Positions 40,556 through 51,317 of a stretch of DNA of 64,000 bases are shown here, piece by piece. Numbering within the stretch: position 1 is the first letter of the stretch; every line of letters begins with the position of its first letter. Location: the NCBI GenBank assembly GCA_011525365.1, contig WTGQ01000002.1, positions 3,119,948 through 3,183,947 on the forward strand, in the 5' to 3' direction. This DNA comes from Acidobacteriota bacterium. Its GTDB lineage: Bacteria > Acidobacteriota > Thermoanaerobaculia > Multivoradales > Multivoraceae. The position numbers and the translations under genes are program-made. The notes beneath the pieces are model-generated. The model ran no database searches. It saw only the letters and a list, made by a program, of their open reading frames with translations, and was not told where the DNA came from.

Positions 40556-42862
40556 CTACAGGTCCGCCTTCAGGCCGACGACGAGGCTGCGCGGAAACCG
40601 TGGCCCGTAGACGTAGCTCGGATCCCTGAACGGCCCGCGGTCGAGGTCGCGCTGGTACTCGTCCGTCAGGTTCCTGACCGCGACGGTCGCCGTGATCCTG
40701 CGGTCGCCGCCCAGCGCGAAGCGCCGCGACAGGCCGAAATCCCAGGTCAGGAAGCTGGCAGTGACCTCGAGCCGATCCTCGGGGATGTAGCCGGCGTAGT
40801 GGGGCGCCAGCATCGAACCGGTGTAGCGGAGACCGGCGAACAGGTTGAAACCGTGCGGTAGCGGCCACTCGAGGCTCGCCGTGCCGTACTCCTCGGGAGT
40901 CCGGAACATCGTCGTGCTGCCGAAGTCCGGCTCGGCGTCGCCGAACTCCGCCCGCTGCCAGGCGTAGCCCACGTCCACGGTCAGACCGCCGCGCCGCAAA
41001 CCCCATCCGATCTCGACGCCACGCACCCGGGCACTGCCGAAGTTCGTGCGCACGAACTCGAACTCCGGAGTCGTCGGGTCGTCGGCCTGCAGGCTGTGAA
41101 ACAGGTCGTCGATCCGCGTGTCGAACAAGGCCGAGTCGACCACCATCGACGTGCGTCGGCCAACCTCCGGCCGCCATTCGAGGCTCACCATGCGCGCGGC
41201 GGACGTCTCCTCGCGCAGCCCGGGGTCGTCGCGCACCACCATCGCCTTGCCCCCCAGAAGCGCGATGTGCAACTCCTCGTCGAACACCGCGGGCGGCAGG
41301 AAGCCCGCGCTGTGCGCGACGCGAAGAGTCAGATCGCTCCTGGGCGTCCACATCAGGGCGGCCCGGGGCGAGACGATCGTACCGTCGACCGCGCTGTGCC
41401 GGTCCGCCCGCAATCCGTAGAGCAGGGTCACGTGCTCGCCGACCCGGCGGTCGTCCTGCGCAAAGCCCGAGACGCTCTGGTAGGTCTCGCGGATCACGCG
41501 CCCGTAGGCCGGCTGCCGGTCGTCGATCAGGTCGCGAGCGGCCTGGACGCCGAAGCTCACGGTGCCTTGAGCGCCGCCGCGGTTGACGTGCGAGTCGAAG
41601 ACCCAGAGCGGGTTCCAGGTCGAGCCGAACGCGCCGGGATCACCGCCCGCGCCGTAGTAGCTGGCGCGCTCGGTCGCGGCGTGGGACACGGTTGCGCGCC
41701 AGTCCCATAGCGGCGATACCGTGTGCAGCCAGGAGACGCTGGCACCGCGCCGGCTGGAATCCAGTTGCTCGGCCACGTCGACCTGTTCGGGCGGCAGGTG
41801 CAGCCGGTCGCCGCCCCGGCGGAACTCGGCCATGTGGCTCACCTCCGCCGCGAGCCGCGCCGAGCCGTCGAAGAGGAACTCGTGATAGCGCACGCCGGCA
41901 GCGTCGAGATCGCGAATCGAAACGTCGCTGAACCCGTCGCCGTCCACGTCGACCGGCGCGACCCGGTCGACCTGGCCGTGAAACGTGGCCGCGCGTTCCG
42001 AGCCCGGTGTCCAGTCCGCTACCAGGCTGTAGGACGGTGTCTCGGCAGCACCCGCGGCGCCGTCCATCCTCTCCGAGCGGGCGTCAGCCTCGATGTGGGT
42101 GTGGTCCGGATGGTGAGGAATCAGGTTGATCACGCCGGCGACGGCGCCGGCGCCGTAGGCAGGCGAGCCGCCTCCCCTGACTACCTCGATACTGTCGATC
42201 AGACGCGCCGGCAACTGCTCGATGCCATAGACCATCGCCAGCGATGACAGCGTCGGCTGACCGTCCACGAGGAGTTGCGCGTAGGGTCCCTGGAGCCCGA
42301 GCAGACGGATCTCGGTGGAATTGCAGCTCTGACAGGTGGTCTCCACGCGCACCCCGCGTGCCCACTCGACGGCGTCGGCCAGGGTGCGTGCGGTGACGCT
42401 CTCGATCCGTGAACGCGGCAGCGTCTGCATGTGGAGCGGTACGTCCGCGAGCCTCTTCCGGGTTCGCGTCGCGGTAACGACCATCTCCTCCCCGAACGCC
42501 GGGCGGAGTCGAACATCGATCTCCAGCAGCTCCCCGTCCGCGAGCCGGACGTCCTGTTCGGCCAGACCGTAGTCCTCCGCGTACACGACCAGGCGGTGCT
42601 CGCCGGCGCTGACCGGGTGCAGGCAGAAGCGACCGTCTTCCGAGGTGACGACGGACGAGGAGATCGTCGTCAGCGTGACCGCAGCGCCGGCGACTGGCCG
42701 GCCGGTCGGAGACCGAACCACGCCCTGGACGCCTGTGTCCCCGGTACAGGGAACCGCCGCCGCCGGCGATGACCCGGCGAACGCAAGCAGAGCCAGCAAT
42801 GGGGCGAACGCTCCAACGCCGGCCCTTCGCCTCCTGAATCCGTGCCGAAAACGCCGTTCCAT
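40556..42862 (-). CDS. TonB-dependent receptor with CxxC motif in the plug
   Basis: A 768-residue outer-membrane receptor. Signal peptide about residues 1-37, carboxypeptidase-regulatory domain about 45-120 (GVQGVVRSPTGRPVAG), plug about 125-240 starting at EEMVVTATRTRKRLADVP and containing VETTCQSCNSTEIRLLG (C177, C180) and VDGQPTLSSL, then a barrel ending LVVGLKADL. Receptors with this CxxCN plug motif occur in Bacteroidetes and elsewhere; the ligand is unknown, metal or cofactor being the usual guess. A -35/-10 pair ends 8 bases before the ATG. It heads an operon with TlpA and a TPR protein. Confidence 0.9.
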   Translation of the reverse strand: MERRFRHGFRRRRAGVGAFAPLLALLAFAGSSPAAAVPCTGDTGVQGVVRSPTGRPVAGAAVTLTTISSSVVTSEDGRFCLHPVSAGEHRLVVYAEDYGLAEQDVRLADGELLEIDVRLRPAFGEEMVVTATRTRKRLADVPLHMQTLPRSRIESVTARTLADAVEWARGVRVETTCQSCNSTEIRLLGLQGPYAQLLVDGQPTLSSLAMVYGIEQLPARLIDSIEVVRGGGSPAYGAGAVAGVINLIPHHPDHTHIEADARSERMDGAAGAAETPSYSLVADWTPGSERAATFHGQVDRVAPVDVDGDGFSDVSIRDLDAAGVRYHEFLFDGSARLAAEVSHMAEFRRGGDRLHLPPEQVDVAEQLDSSRRGASVSWLHTVSPLWDWRATVSHAATERASYYGAGGDPGAFGSTWNPLWVFDSHVNRGGAQGTVSFGVQAARDLIDDRQPAYGRVIRETYQSVSGFAQDDRRVGEHVTLLYGLRADRHSAVDGTIVSPRAALMWTPRSDLTLRVAHSAGFLPPAVFDEELHIALLGGKAMVVRDDPGLREETSAARMVSLEWRPEVGRRTSMVVDSALFDTRIDDLFHSLQADDPTTPEFEFVRTNFGSARVRGVEIGWGLRRGGLTVDVGYAWQRAEFGDAEPDFGSTTMFRTPEEYGTASLEWPLPHGFNLFAGLRYTGSMLAPHYAGYIPEDRLEVTASFLTWDFGLSRRFALGGDRRITATVAVRNLTDEYQRDLDRGPFRDPSYVYGPRFPRSLVVGLKADL

Positions 42863-42870
42863 GACGGCGA

Positions 42871-42900
42871 ATCTTATTTTTCGTTTACGCGAAACGTCAA
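42871..42900 (-). promoter_or_regulatory. promoter with internal operator for the TonB-TlpA-TPR operon
   Basis: Reading the reverse strand: TTGACG (complement of 42895-42900), an 18-base spacer, TAAGAT (complement of 42871-42876), then 8 bases to the ATG at 42862. The spacer holds a perfect inverted repeat CGTTT-N5-AAACG, a candidate operator, in an AT-rich patch that stands out from its surroundings. Transcription would start at or next to the ATG. Confidence 0.6.
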
Positions 42901-43024
42901 GTGGATTCGGTCGAAACCCTTGCTCTGCTCTCCGTTTGAGTCGCCGTCCCACGTAGTCGGCAACCCGACCGACCGGGCGATCTGTTCCGGAGGTTCACGC
43001 CGGGCCGACGGCCTGGACTCAGCC

Positions 43025-43393
43025 TCAGCCCATGTTGAAGAAGCAGAGCTTGTTGCCATCCAGATCCCGGACGTAGCCGCCGTAGAACGTGGCCACGCGC
43101 GTTCCGGGCGCGCCCTCATCCGTGCCGCCCAGTTCGAGCGCCCTGGCGTGAAGCTGGTCGACCTGCTCCTGCGAAGCCGCCGGGATCGCCACCATGTTCC
43201 CGTTCCCGGGCACCTGTGGCTCCTCGTTGTAGGGGATGCAGATGGCGAGCATCGGCTGTCCCGGTCCGACGCCGTAGCCCTTGATCCGACCCATGTCGAA
43301 CATGGTCTTCGCTCCCAACTCCCCGAGCAGCGAGTCGTAGAAGGCCGTCGCCCGGTCCATATCGTTCACGCCGATCGTGCAGTAACCAATCAT
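43025..43393 (-). CDS. glyoxalase-fold (VOC superfamily) protein
   Basis: A 122-residue protein with a single vicinal-oxygen-chelate module: IGYCTIGVNDMDRATAFYDSLLG at the start (read as two pieces), an Ala/Gln-rich helix and the C-terminal strand YVRDLDGNKLCFFN. VOC proteins are metal-binding dimers with many activities, including glyoxalases and antibiotic-resistance proteins; the activity here is unassigned. The ATG overlaps the DUF4340 gene stop by 4 bases, so it is the last gene of the GldFG-like operon, an unusual companion. Confidence 0.85.
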   Translation of the reverse strand: MIGYCTIGVNDMDRATAFYDSLLGELGAKTMFDMGRIKGYGVGPGQPMLAICIPYNEEPQVPGNGNMVAIPAASQEQVDQLHARALELGGTDEGAPGTRVATFYGGYVRDLDGNKLCFFNMG

Positions 43394-44463
43394 GAGTCAG
43401 TCTCCTGGGTCTGTTCGTCTTCTTCGTCTTCGATCAGGTCGGCACGGCGCAGGTCGAGTTTCTCGCCGGTGAAACTGTCCAGCTTGTACACCCAGGAGCC
43501 GTGGTACTCGTTGAAGTCCTGCATCTCCTCTGCCCGGTTCAGGATGTCGGCCTTCTCCTGGAGTTCCTCGTCGGGGGTGTCCCGTTCGATCTCGACCTGC
43601 TGCACCGTGTGGTAGCCGCCGATGCGGATGTAGCGGTCGTCCTCGCGTGCGGCAACCGCGACGAGGTAACCGGAACCATCAGCCAGCTCGTACCGGAACT
43701 CGCTGTCGAAGGAGAGATCGGCCACTTCCCCGGCGTCGGCGAGGTGGACCTCGGAGAACCGCAACCGGGACAGGAAGTTCTTGACCCGGCCGACTTCGCT
43801 TGTTTTCTCACGCCGCCCGGACGGCACCCGCTCGAGCGCGAGCTCCTCTCCCTCTTCGCCATCATTGCTGAACGTGAAGTCGGGGCCCTCGATTCGCACG
43901 ACGTCGCCCGAGGCGACGTCGACGATCTCCTTCTGCAGGAACTGATCGGCGGCGCTGTCGATCAGCACGGTCGTCTCGGTCAGGTAGATGGGATCGTCCT
44001 CGCCATCGAGGCGCCGCACGTAGTTCCCGCTGCCATCGGCGAACCGGTCGCCGATCCGCAACCGGACCATGTCGCTGCCGGCCGCGTTCCTGAGCGCCAC
44101 CTCGACCGTGTCCTCCCCTGGCGGCTCGATCCCGAGTTCCGCGGCCAGACTCTCGCCGGAGCCGACCTCCTTGGCTAGCTCGATGTCGAGCAGGTTGCGC
44201 ACCAGCCGGTTCACTCCCTCGTTCCTGGCCTGGTAGTCATGCGCCTCTTCGACAACGTACCGGTCGCCTTCCCGGGTCAGCGTCACCTGCTCACCGCCCT
44301 GGATCACCGCCACCTGCGCGATCTCGTCCGGGTTCAGGTTGGGCAGGAACTTCTGGCCGCTCTCGAAACGTTCCGCGCGCGACACGCTGTTCCAGTAGCT
44401 GAAGACGGAAAGGGCGAGCAGCACCGCCGCGGCCACCGCCAGTCGCTGGTTCATCTGGTTCAT
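43390..44463 (-). CDS. DUF4340-domain protein
   Basis: A 357-residue protein with an N-terminal membrane anchor (about residues 8-24, AVAAAVLLALSVFSYW) and a large extracytoplasmic part containing DUF4340 (about 50-320, with repeats of the V-x-L-R-x-G-D and Y-x-x-x-x pattern). DUF4340 proteins are typically encoded next to GldFG-type ABC components, as here. Their role is unknown; assisting the transporter outside the membrane is likely. The C-terminus is very acidic (EDEEDEQTQETDS). It follows the GldG-like gene by 21 bases. Confidence 0.82.
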   Translation of the reverse strand: MNQMNQRLAVAAAVLLALSVFSYWNSVSRAERFESGQKFLPNLNPDEIAQVAVIQGGEQVTLTREGDRYVVEEAHDYQARNEGVNRLVRNLLDIELAKEVGSGESLAAELGIEPPGEDTVEVALRNAAGSDMVRLRIGDRFADGSGNYVRRLDGEDDPIYLTETTVLIDSAADQFLQKEIVDVASGDVVRIEGPDFTFSNDGEEGEELALERVPSGRREKTSEVGRVKNFLSRLRFSEVHLADAGEVADLSFDSEFRYELADGSGYLVAVAAREDDRYIRIGGYHTVQQVEIERDTPDEELQEKADILNRAEEMQDFNEYHGSWVYKLDSFTGEKLDLRRADLIEDEEDEQTQETDS

Positions 44464-44484
44464 CCGGTTGACTCCCTTGGATCC

Positions 44485-46617
44485 TCAGCGACGGCGGGCC
44501 CGATACAGGCCGACCAGCAGCACGACGATCGGCATCCACCCGATCACCGCGAACCGCACCATCGACTCTTCGCGCTCCAGCGCTTCGCGCCGGCCCTTGC
44601 GAATGTCCCTGAGCTCCCGGTTCGCCTCCAGGATCCTCTCGTTCAACTCGTCGACCTCGTCCTGCAGCTTCCGCTCGAACAGCGCCGCGTTGCGCTGGGT
44701 GATCTCGCCCTGCTTCTCCCGCAGCTCCTCCTGGAAGCTCTCGATCTCCTCGCGGATCTGTCGCTCCCGGTCGAGCGTGTCGAGTTCCGCCTGGGCCTCG
44801 ATCTCGTCGAAGCGGAGGAAGGGCCGGTTCATGCCGCTCTTCGCACGGACCGCCATCAGGTCCTGGGAGCCGAGCAGGTAGTCGATGCTGTTGAGGACGA
44901 CCTTGTGGTTGTCGTTCTGGGCCTGGACGATCCCGAACGGGTTCTGCAGGAAGGCGATCTGGTCGTGGACGAAGTCGACGTCCGCGAACACGACCACGGC
45001 CGCCTCTTCCCGCTCCTCCTCGGGCAGCGGATCGCGATGGATGATCTGGGCGTCATCGGGCGGCGGGACCTCGATCTCCGGCGGCAGATTCGGCGGCCGC
45101 ACCGCCTCCTTGTCGGGATAGTCCACGCCATCCGGAAAGGCGGTCGGCAGCTTGCCGCGCACCACGTACGCGAGGACCAGGGGCTCCTCACCCGGCGTGA
45201 AGGCGTCGCGGAGCTTCGCCCCGTCGTTCAGGTCGGTGTAGGCGAGGGCATCGCCGCCGCCGAAGCCTGGCAGTACCTCGAGGGTGTTGCCCGCGGCCGT
45301 GGTCGAGATCAGGGGACGAAGCTCGACGCCCCCGGCCTGCTCGGCGACCGCCACCGCGTCCTCTCCTTCCCCGGCGGCGCCCTCCGCGGCAGCGTCCTCG
45401 TGGCTCTCGCGCAGCACGCCGGACAGGAAGAACCGCAGCTCGGACAGACCGCGCAGCATCGGACTCTCCGCGTCCAGCACGTCGTCGTGCTGCATCGAGT
45501 CGACGACCAGGTCGATGATCACCGACTCCGACGCGCCGAACTGACTCATCGGCCGCCGGGCCGCCAGTTCGAAGTCGGCCGCGAACTCGTTGTCAAGAAG
45601 CTCCAGGCCCCAGGCGTCGAGCAGCGGCGCAAGGTTCGAGGCCGGCTGGTACTGGAGCGCCGCCCACGGTTGCTGTGGATTCTGCGGCGGCGTATCGCCG
45701 AGCGCATAGGGATCGAGGAAGACCAGCGTGTTGCCGCCTCCGGCCACCCACTGGTCGATCGCGAAGACGGTCTTGTCCGGCAGCGCCTTGGGGTGGAGAA
45801 CGACCAGGAGGTCGTAGTCCTCGCGCGGGATCTCGTCGACGTCGGCCGGGACCTGAGAGACGTCGTAGAGCTCCTCCAGCACCTGGATCAGGATCCACTT
45901 CTGCGACGGCGTCCGTCCCTGCGCGGCCAGCATCTGGGCCATGATCGGATCCTGGGCGCCGCCGAACACCTCGAGGCTGGACAGGACCCCCACCCGCTGT
46001 CGCGTCGGCCAGAGCAGGCCGTGGATCTTCTTCGAGATCTCGTACTCGATGTTCTCCTGCTCCTGCGGCCACAGGAACTCGATCGTCTCCCGGCTGCCGG
46101 TCTGGGTTTCGAAGGCGACGCCGAAGTAGAAGAGGTCGCCGTTCTGGTTGATCAGCTTGCCGTCGAGGCCGTCCTCGGCGGCCTGGTCGGCGGCGTCACT
46201 GTCCGGAATCGGGTCGATCCACTCGACCTGGATCTTCCCCGCCGCCGCCCTCTCGTACTCGCCTAGGAGGCTGCGGAGGTAGCGCTCGTAGCCGATGAAG
46301 TCCTTGACGAACTTCGGCAGCGTCTTGCCCGTGGTCTCGGAGAAGTAGAGCCGGATATCGAGCGGCTTGACCCCCTCCTCCTGCATCCGGTCGAGGATGG
46401 CGTGGGATCCGTCGGTCAGGGAGTAAAGATCGTCGCCGGTCAGGTCGACACGGAGGCCCTCGAACCACTCGTTCGCGACATGGATCGACAGGACCGTCAT
46501 CAGCCCGATCAGGACCAGGGTCACCGTCCGCCCCTGCGCCACGGTCATCCCGCGCGGGCCACTGGCTGCGCCGGCTTCCCCGCCGGCATCCGGGTTCAGC
46601 TTCGGTTCGTCAGTCAT
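44485..46617 (-). CDS. GldG-like auxiliary component of an ABC transport system
   Basis: A 710-residue protein with an N-terminal helix (about residues 30-48), a large extracytoplasmic region resembling the GldG/ABC-type uncharacterised domain (LRVDLTGDDLYSLTDGS, VRLYFSE-type and DQWVAGGGNTLVFLDP motifs), a coiled-coil of about 70 residues near the C-terminus (about 615-685) and a final membrane helix. In Bacteroidetes GldG works with GldA and GldF in gliding; relatives elsewhere have unknown cargo. The preceding permease and ATPase genes complete the set. Confidence 0.85.
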   Translation of the reverse strand: MTDEPKLNPDAGGEAGAASGPRGMTVAQGRTVTLVLIGLMTVLSIHVANEWFEGLRVDLTGDDLYSLTDGSHAILDRMQEEGVKPLDIRLYFSETTGKTLPKFVKDFIGYERYLRSLLGEYERAAAGKIQVEWIDPIPDSDAADQAAEDGLDGKLINQNGDLFYFGVAFETQTGSRETIEFLWPQEQENIEYEISKKIHGLLWPTRQRVGVLSSLEVFGGAQDPIMAQMLAAQGRTPSQKWILIQVLEELYDVSQVPADVDEIPREDYDLLVVLHPKALPDKTVFAIDQWVAGGGNTLVFLDPYALGDTPPQNPQQPWAALQYQPASNLAPLLDAWGLELLDNEFAADFELAARRPMSQFGASESVIIDLVVDSMQHDDVLDAESPMLRGLSELRFFLSGVLRESHEDAAAEGAAGEGEDAVAVAEQAGGVELRPLISTTAAGNTLEVLPGFGGGDALAYTDLNDGAKLRDAFTPGEEPLVLAYVVRGKLPTAFPDGVDYPDKEAVRPPNLPPEIEVPPPDDAQIIHRDPLPEEEREEAAVVVFADVDFVHDQIAFLQNPFGIVQAQNDNHKVVLNSIDYLLGSQDLMAVRAKSGMNRPFLRFDEIEAQAELDTLDRERQIREEIESFQEELREKQGEITQRNAALFERKLQDEVDELNERILEANRELRDIRKGRREALEREESMVRFAVIGWMPIVVLLVGLYRARRR

Positions 46618-46639
46618 CTGCCTAAACCTCTATCTGGCG

Positions 46640-47397
46640 TCAGTTCGTCTTGGTCTGGCCGAGCACCAACATGCCGCAAACCAGCCAGCCGACTGTGAAC
46701 AGGACGAAGAACAGCAACGAGTTCAACTGCAACAGGCCCCGGGTCAGCGCCTCGAAGTGATCGAGCAGGCTCAGCGAGGAAACGACCCGCTCGACATAGC
46801 CGCCGAACCACTTGCCCACGAACTCCTGGGTCTGCGGCACGCCGATCAGCAGGAAACCGACGGAAGCCGCCACCGCCAGGATGAACGCGACCACCTGGTT
46901 CTTCGACAGCGCCGAGAACAGGAGGCCGATCGCCAGCAGCACGGCGGCCGCCAGCAGGGTGGCGACGTAGCTGGCGAAGATCGCGCCCCAGTCCGGGTCG
47001 CCGAGCCGGGCCACCTGGAAGACGGCCGGCCAGGTCAGGAACACGGAAACGGCAAGGAAGGCCCAGCCGGCCAGGAACTTGCCGAGATAGGAACCTTCGA
47101 GCGTGATCGGCAGGGTGAGCAGCAACTCGACGGTGCCGGAACGCCTCTCCTCCGCCCACAGCCGCATCGCCACCGCCGGCACCAGAACGACGAAGATCCA
47201 CGGCAGGTAGCTGAACAGCGCGTCGAGGTTCGCCTCGCGCAGTTCCAGGAAGCGGCCGAAGTCCCGCGACACCATGAGATAGCCGCTGGCGATCAGGAAG
47301 ATGACGATGAAGATGTAGCCGAGCGGCGACGCGAAGTAGCCGTGGAACTCCCGGCGCAGCACCGCTCTGAACCCGGTGAACCGGCGCGCCAAGCCAC

Positions 47398-47401
<4 letters not shown>
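46640..47401 (-). CDS. ABC-2 type permease, GldF-like
   Basis: A 253-residue membrane protein with six hydrophobic segments. The N-terminal RREFHGYFASPLGYIFIVIF and the LRLWAEERRSGTVELLLTLP segments are characteristic of ABC-2 permeases of the GldF/NosY kind. It would form the membrane channel for the ATPase gene it overlaps (ATGA at 47398-47401). The GldG-like gene follows after 22 bases. Cargo is unknown. Confidence 0.9.
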
Positions 47402-48423
<1,022 letters not shown>

Positions 48424-48596
48424 TCTCGACTTTCTCCGTAAACGGTTGACGATTGGTTGGCTCCCGCACGCGGAACGTGCGCCAAAGTGGCCTGAACCCG
48501 GCCGTGACGCGACGATTCTGCACGCCGGACCGGGGTCGGCCCGCGGGATCTCAGCACAGCGGCACAAGCGAACGCAAGATTCCCGCCACGGCGGCG
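48424..48596. other. intergenic stretch before the GldA-like operon
   Basis: 173 bases between the M14 peptidase stop and the ABC ATPase start, both genes reading leftward. Only the GGAG ribosome binding site (about 48433-48436) is clear. No convincing terminator hairpin with a T-run, no RNA gene and no good -35/-10 pair were seen. Confidence 0.4.
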
Positions 48597-51269
48597 CTAC
48601 TGCCAGGTGTCCGGCGCGGACGTGGTGTCGATCAGGCCGCTCAGGAAGATCGAGTTCAGGAACAGACGATTCGAACCGTAGAAGTAGGCGCGGAAGTTCG
48701 GGTTGTCGAGGAGCTGGATCACGACACCGCGGCCCATCCGGCTGGCGATGACGGCCGGTTTGCCGGCCAGGCGACGCTGGTTCTCCGGCGATATCCAGCC
48801 TGAGAGACGCGGCGGGTCCTGGTAGAGGGCGACGTTTTCGAAGGGATCGGGACTGGCCGGCAGAACCCACTCGCCGGTTCGGATGACGGCCAGGTCCGGC
48901 CGTCGGTAGCCGTAGGCGAGGGGATGCGTCAGATCCAGCTCGGCGCCGACGATCGTGCCGGCCATGAGTTGCTCGGCTCGCTGGTCGCGGTAGTCGGCAT
49001 AGTGGCGCCGTTCCGCTGCGTCGAGAGCATCCGCGTCTTCGGAAGTGCTTGCAGCCTCGCCGTCGGGCACCGCATCCTCGACCTCCCCTTCGCGGCCCAG
49101 GAGTTCGGCACTCGCCCAGCGGCTCGCCGCGCCGATGGCCACGACCGCGCCGCCGCTCCGGACCCAGATCCGGAGACGGTCCCGAACCTCTTCCCTGGGC
49201 GCCCCGCCGCCGAAGCCGCCCAGGGCCAGCACGACGTGGGTGTAGCGATCCAGGTCCACGCTGCCGAACGCTCCGAGGTCGACCAGCGACGCCTCGACGC
49301 CGAAACGTTCGTCGAGCAGGTGCCAGGCCTCGCCCACCCGGTACGAAGGAACCCCCCGGCCGCTGACGAGTAAGGGGCGCGGCGGAACCAGAGGCCGCAG
49401 GCTCGGACTGCCGAGGTCGATCCCAGCCGCGGCCTGGCCGCTGATCAGACGATGGACGTCGACGCCGTCCGCGGCAGCCGCTTCCGCGAGGATCGCTTCC
49501 AGGCCGACTTCCGCGTTGGCGCCCGGCTCGCCCCCGCGGCCCACCGGCACGACGATCGCTCCCGGTTCGAAAGCGCGAGGACCGTCCGGTGTCTCGGCGA
49601 TGAACGAACCCGTCGCCGCCCGTGCCCGCGCGCCCGCCCGCTGCAAGCGGTTCAAGGTGCGAGCCGAGAAGTAGCCGTCCCAGGAGAAGGCGTAGGCGTA
49701 GGTCGGCGTATCTCCGGGAGCAGCGCCGAACGCCCCCGGCTCGATCGAGGCGTCGGTGACCGCGGTTCCGAGCAACCCGGGACGGTAGGCGCCGCCCTCG
49801 AGGAGGTCGTACTCAGCGCCGAAGGCGAGCGGCAGGGTCCACGCCGAAACGTCGTAGAACACGGAATCGTTGAACTCGGTCACGATCTCGAAGAAGGAGC
49901 GCACGAGGGTCGACTGGGGTTGCGCCAGCGGCACCAGCCATGACGTGCCCGGCGTGTAGACACGGCCGGAGACGGCGATCTCCTCGGTCGTCCCGTAGAC
50001 CTCGATCTCGTGCCTCAGCAGCAGGTCGAGCATCCGGTGAGCGCGGCCCCGGTCGCCGTCCAGGTGAAACACGTAGGCCGAGGGTTCGGCTTCGGCAGCG
50101 GCAAGAGCGCCACGGAAGAAGTCCCGCTGGTGCTCGAGGAGTTCCAGGCGCTTGGCGACCCCGCCTTCGACCATCGACAGCGACGCCAGCAACTGGTTCT
50201 TGATCCCGAAGGTGAACGCGAGTTCGCCGTTCGCCGTCTCGATCCGGTGCCCCTCCGCGCTCGCCTGCTCGAACAGGAAGCCAACCGCGCCGTGGGCGTC
50301 CGGGTAGGTCGAGCCCTTGCCGAGGTAGAAGTCGTCGAAACCCTCGCGGCTGTAGTAGAGCCGGCCCGCGCCGTCGAACACGGCGGCGTGATGGGCCGCG
50401 ACCGCTTCCGTCAGTTCCACGTTGCGCTCGGGAATCAGGGGATTGCGCCGGCTCGGGACGCCCGGCTGGAAGAAGAAGGTGCTGTTGGACCCCATTTCGT
50501 GGAAGTCGCCGACCAGGTTCGGCTGCCACGCCTTCCAGGTCGCCATGCGGTTCCGCGACTCGGGATGCTGCAGCAGGAGCCAGTCCCGGTTCAGGTCGAA
50601 CCAGTAGTGGTTGGTGCGCCCGCCCGGCCACGGTTCCCGGTGCTCCCGGTGACCGGGGTCGGGATTCAGCACCATGCCCCTGTTCGTGTTCGCCCAATGG
50701 GCGAAGCGACCGAGCCCGTCCGGATTCAGGCTCGGGTCGAGCAGGATGACTGCCTGCTCCAACTGCTCGGCGACCACGTCGGAAAGCGACGCGGCCAGGT
50801 GGTAGGCAACCAGCATCGAGGCGTTCGCGCCGCTCGGCTCGTTGCCGTGGATGCTGTAGCCGAGCCAGATGACGACCGGCAAGTCCTCGAGCTCCGACAG
50901 GGGTTGCCGCGGGTCGACCAGGCCCCGCCTCTGTTCGCGGATCTCCTTGAGCCGGGCATGGTTGCGCGGCGAGGTGATCGCCAGCAGAAGCTGGGGACGC
51001 TTCTCGTGGGTCGTCCCCTGGACCGAGACGGTCACCCGCGGTGAGGACGCCGCCACGGCCCGCATGTAGGCATTGAGCTGATCCGGCCGAACGTGCCACT
51101 CGCCGACCTCGTAGCCCAGCACCGCGGACGGCCGGGGTACATCCGGGTCGTAGGCGGCCGGATCGCTGGCGTCGGGGAGGTAGTACGGCAGTTCCTCTGC
51201 CGCCGCGGGCACGGCGAGCAGAGCGGCGAGAACGGCGAAAGAAGCGAGGTACGCGCGTCGATCAGGCAT
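48597..51269 (-). CDS. M14-family zinc carboxypeptidase, secreted
   Basis: An 890-residue exported metallopeptidase. Signal peptide about residues 1-24. The M14 catalytic domain spans about 55-400, with zinc ligands H141 and E144 (YSIHGNEPSG) and H257 (GDFHEMG) and a substrate-binding NPDG-type motif at about 181-186 (LNPDGLGRF). The remaining 490 residues include a beta-rich region and a glutamine-amidotransferase-like segment (VVLALGGFGGG ... VVAIGAASRWASAELL) often attached to this peptidase group. It probably trims peptides in the periplasm, next to a sodium symporter and an M28 peptidase. TACACT lies 6 bases before the ATG, so the transcript is likely leaderless. Confidence 0.9.
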   Translation of the reverse strand: MPDRRAYLASFAVLAALLAVPAAAEELPYYLPDASDPAAYDPDVPRPSAVLGYEVGEWHVRPDQLNAYMRAVAASSPRVTVSVQGTTHEKRPQLLLAITSPRNHARLKEIREQRRGLVDPRQPLSELEDLPVVIWLGYSIHGNEPSGANASMLVAYHLAASLSDVVAEQLEQAVILLDPSLNPDGLGRFAHWANTNRGMVLNPDPGHREHREPWPGGRTNHYWFDLNRDWLLLQHPESRNRMATWKAWQPNLVGDFHEMGSNSTFFFQPGVPSRRNPLIPERNVELTEAVAAHHAAVFDGAGRLYYSREGFDDFYLGKGSTYPDAHGAVGFLFEQASAEGHRIETANGELAFTFGIKNQLLASLSMVEGGVAKRLELLEHQRDFFRGALAAAEAEPSAYVFHLDGDRGRAHRMLDLLLRHEIEVYGTTEEIAVSGRVYTPGTSWLVPLAQPQSTLVRSFFEIVTEFNDSVFYDVSAWTLPLAFGAEYDLLEGGAYRPGLLGTAVTDASIEPGAFGAAPGDTPTYAYAFSWDGYFSARTLNRLQRAGARARAATGSFIAETPDGPRAFEPGAIVVPVGRGGEPGANAEVGLEAILAEAAAADGVDVHRLISGQAAAGIDLGSPSLRPLVPPRPLLVSGRGVPSYRVGEAWHLLDERFGVEASLVDLGAFGSVDLDRYTHVVLALGGFGGGAPREEVRDRLRIWVRSGGAVVAIGAASRWASAELLGREGEVEDAVPDGEAASTSEDADALDAAERRHYADYRDQRAEQLMAGTIVGAELDLTHPLAYGYRRPDLAVIRTGEWVLPASPDPFENVALYQDPPRLSGWISPENQRRLAGKPAVIASRMGRGVVIQLLDNPNFRAYFYGSNRLFLNSIFLSGLIDTTSAPDTWQ

Positions 51270-51275
51270 CGCGCG

Positions 51276-51281
51276 AGTGTA
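51276..51281 (-). promoter_or_regulatory. -10 element of the M14 peptidase gene
   Basis: TACACT on the reverse strand, 6 bases before the ATG at 51269. A start at the ATG itself would be expected from this spacing. No clear -35 was found. Confidence 0.4.
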
Positions 51282-51317
51282 GCTGCCGCGACGAATCCGC
51301 CGCGGCCCGCGCGTCAG

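Noticed and set aside
48424..48870. Longer start for the GldA-like ATPase reaching into the M14 gene
   Set aside because: The added residues are Arg/Pro-rich and overlap the M14 coding region; GTG 48423 has a ribosome binding site.
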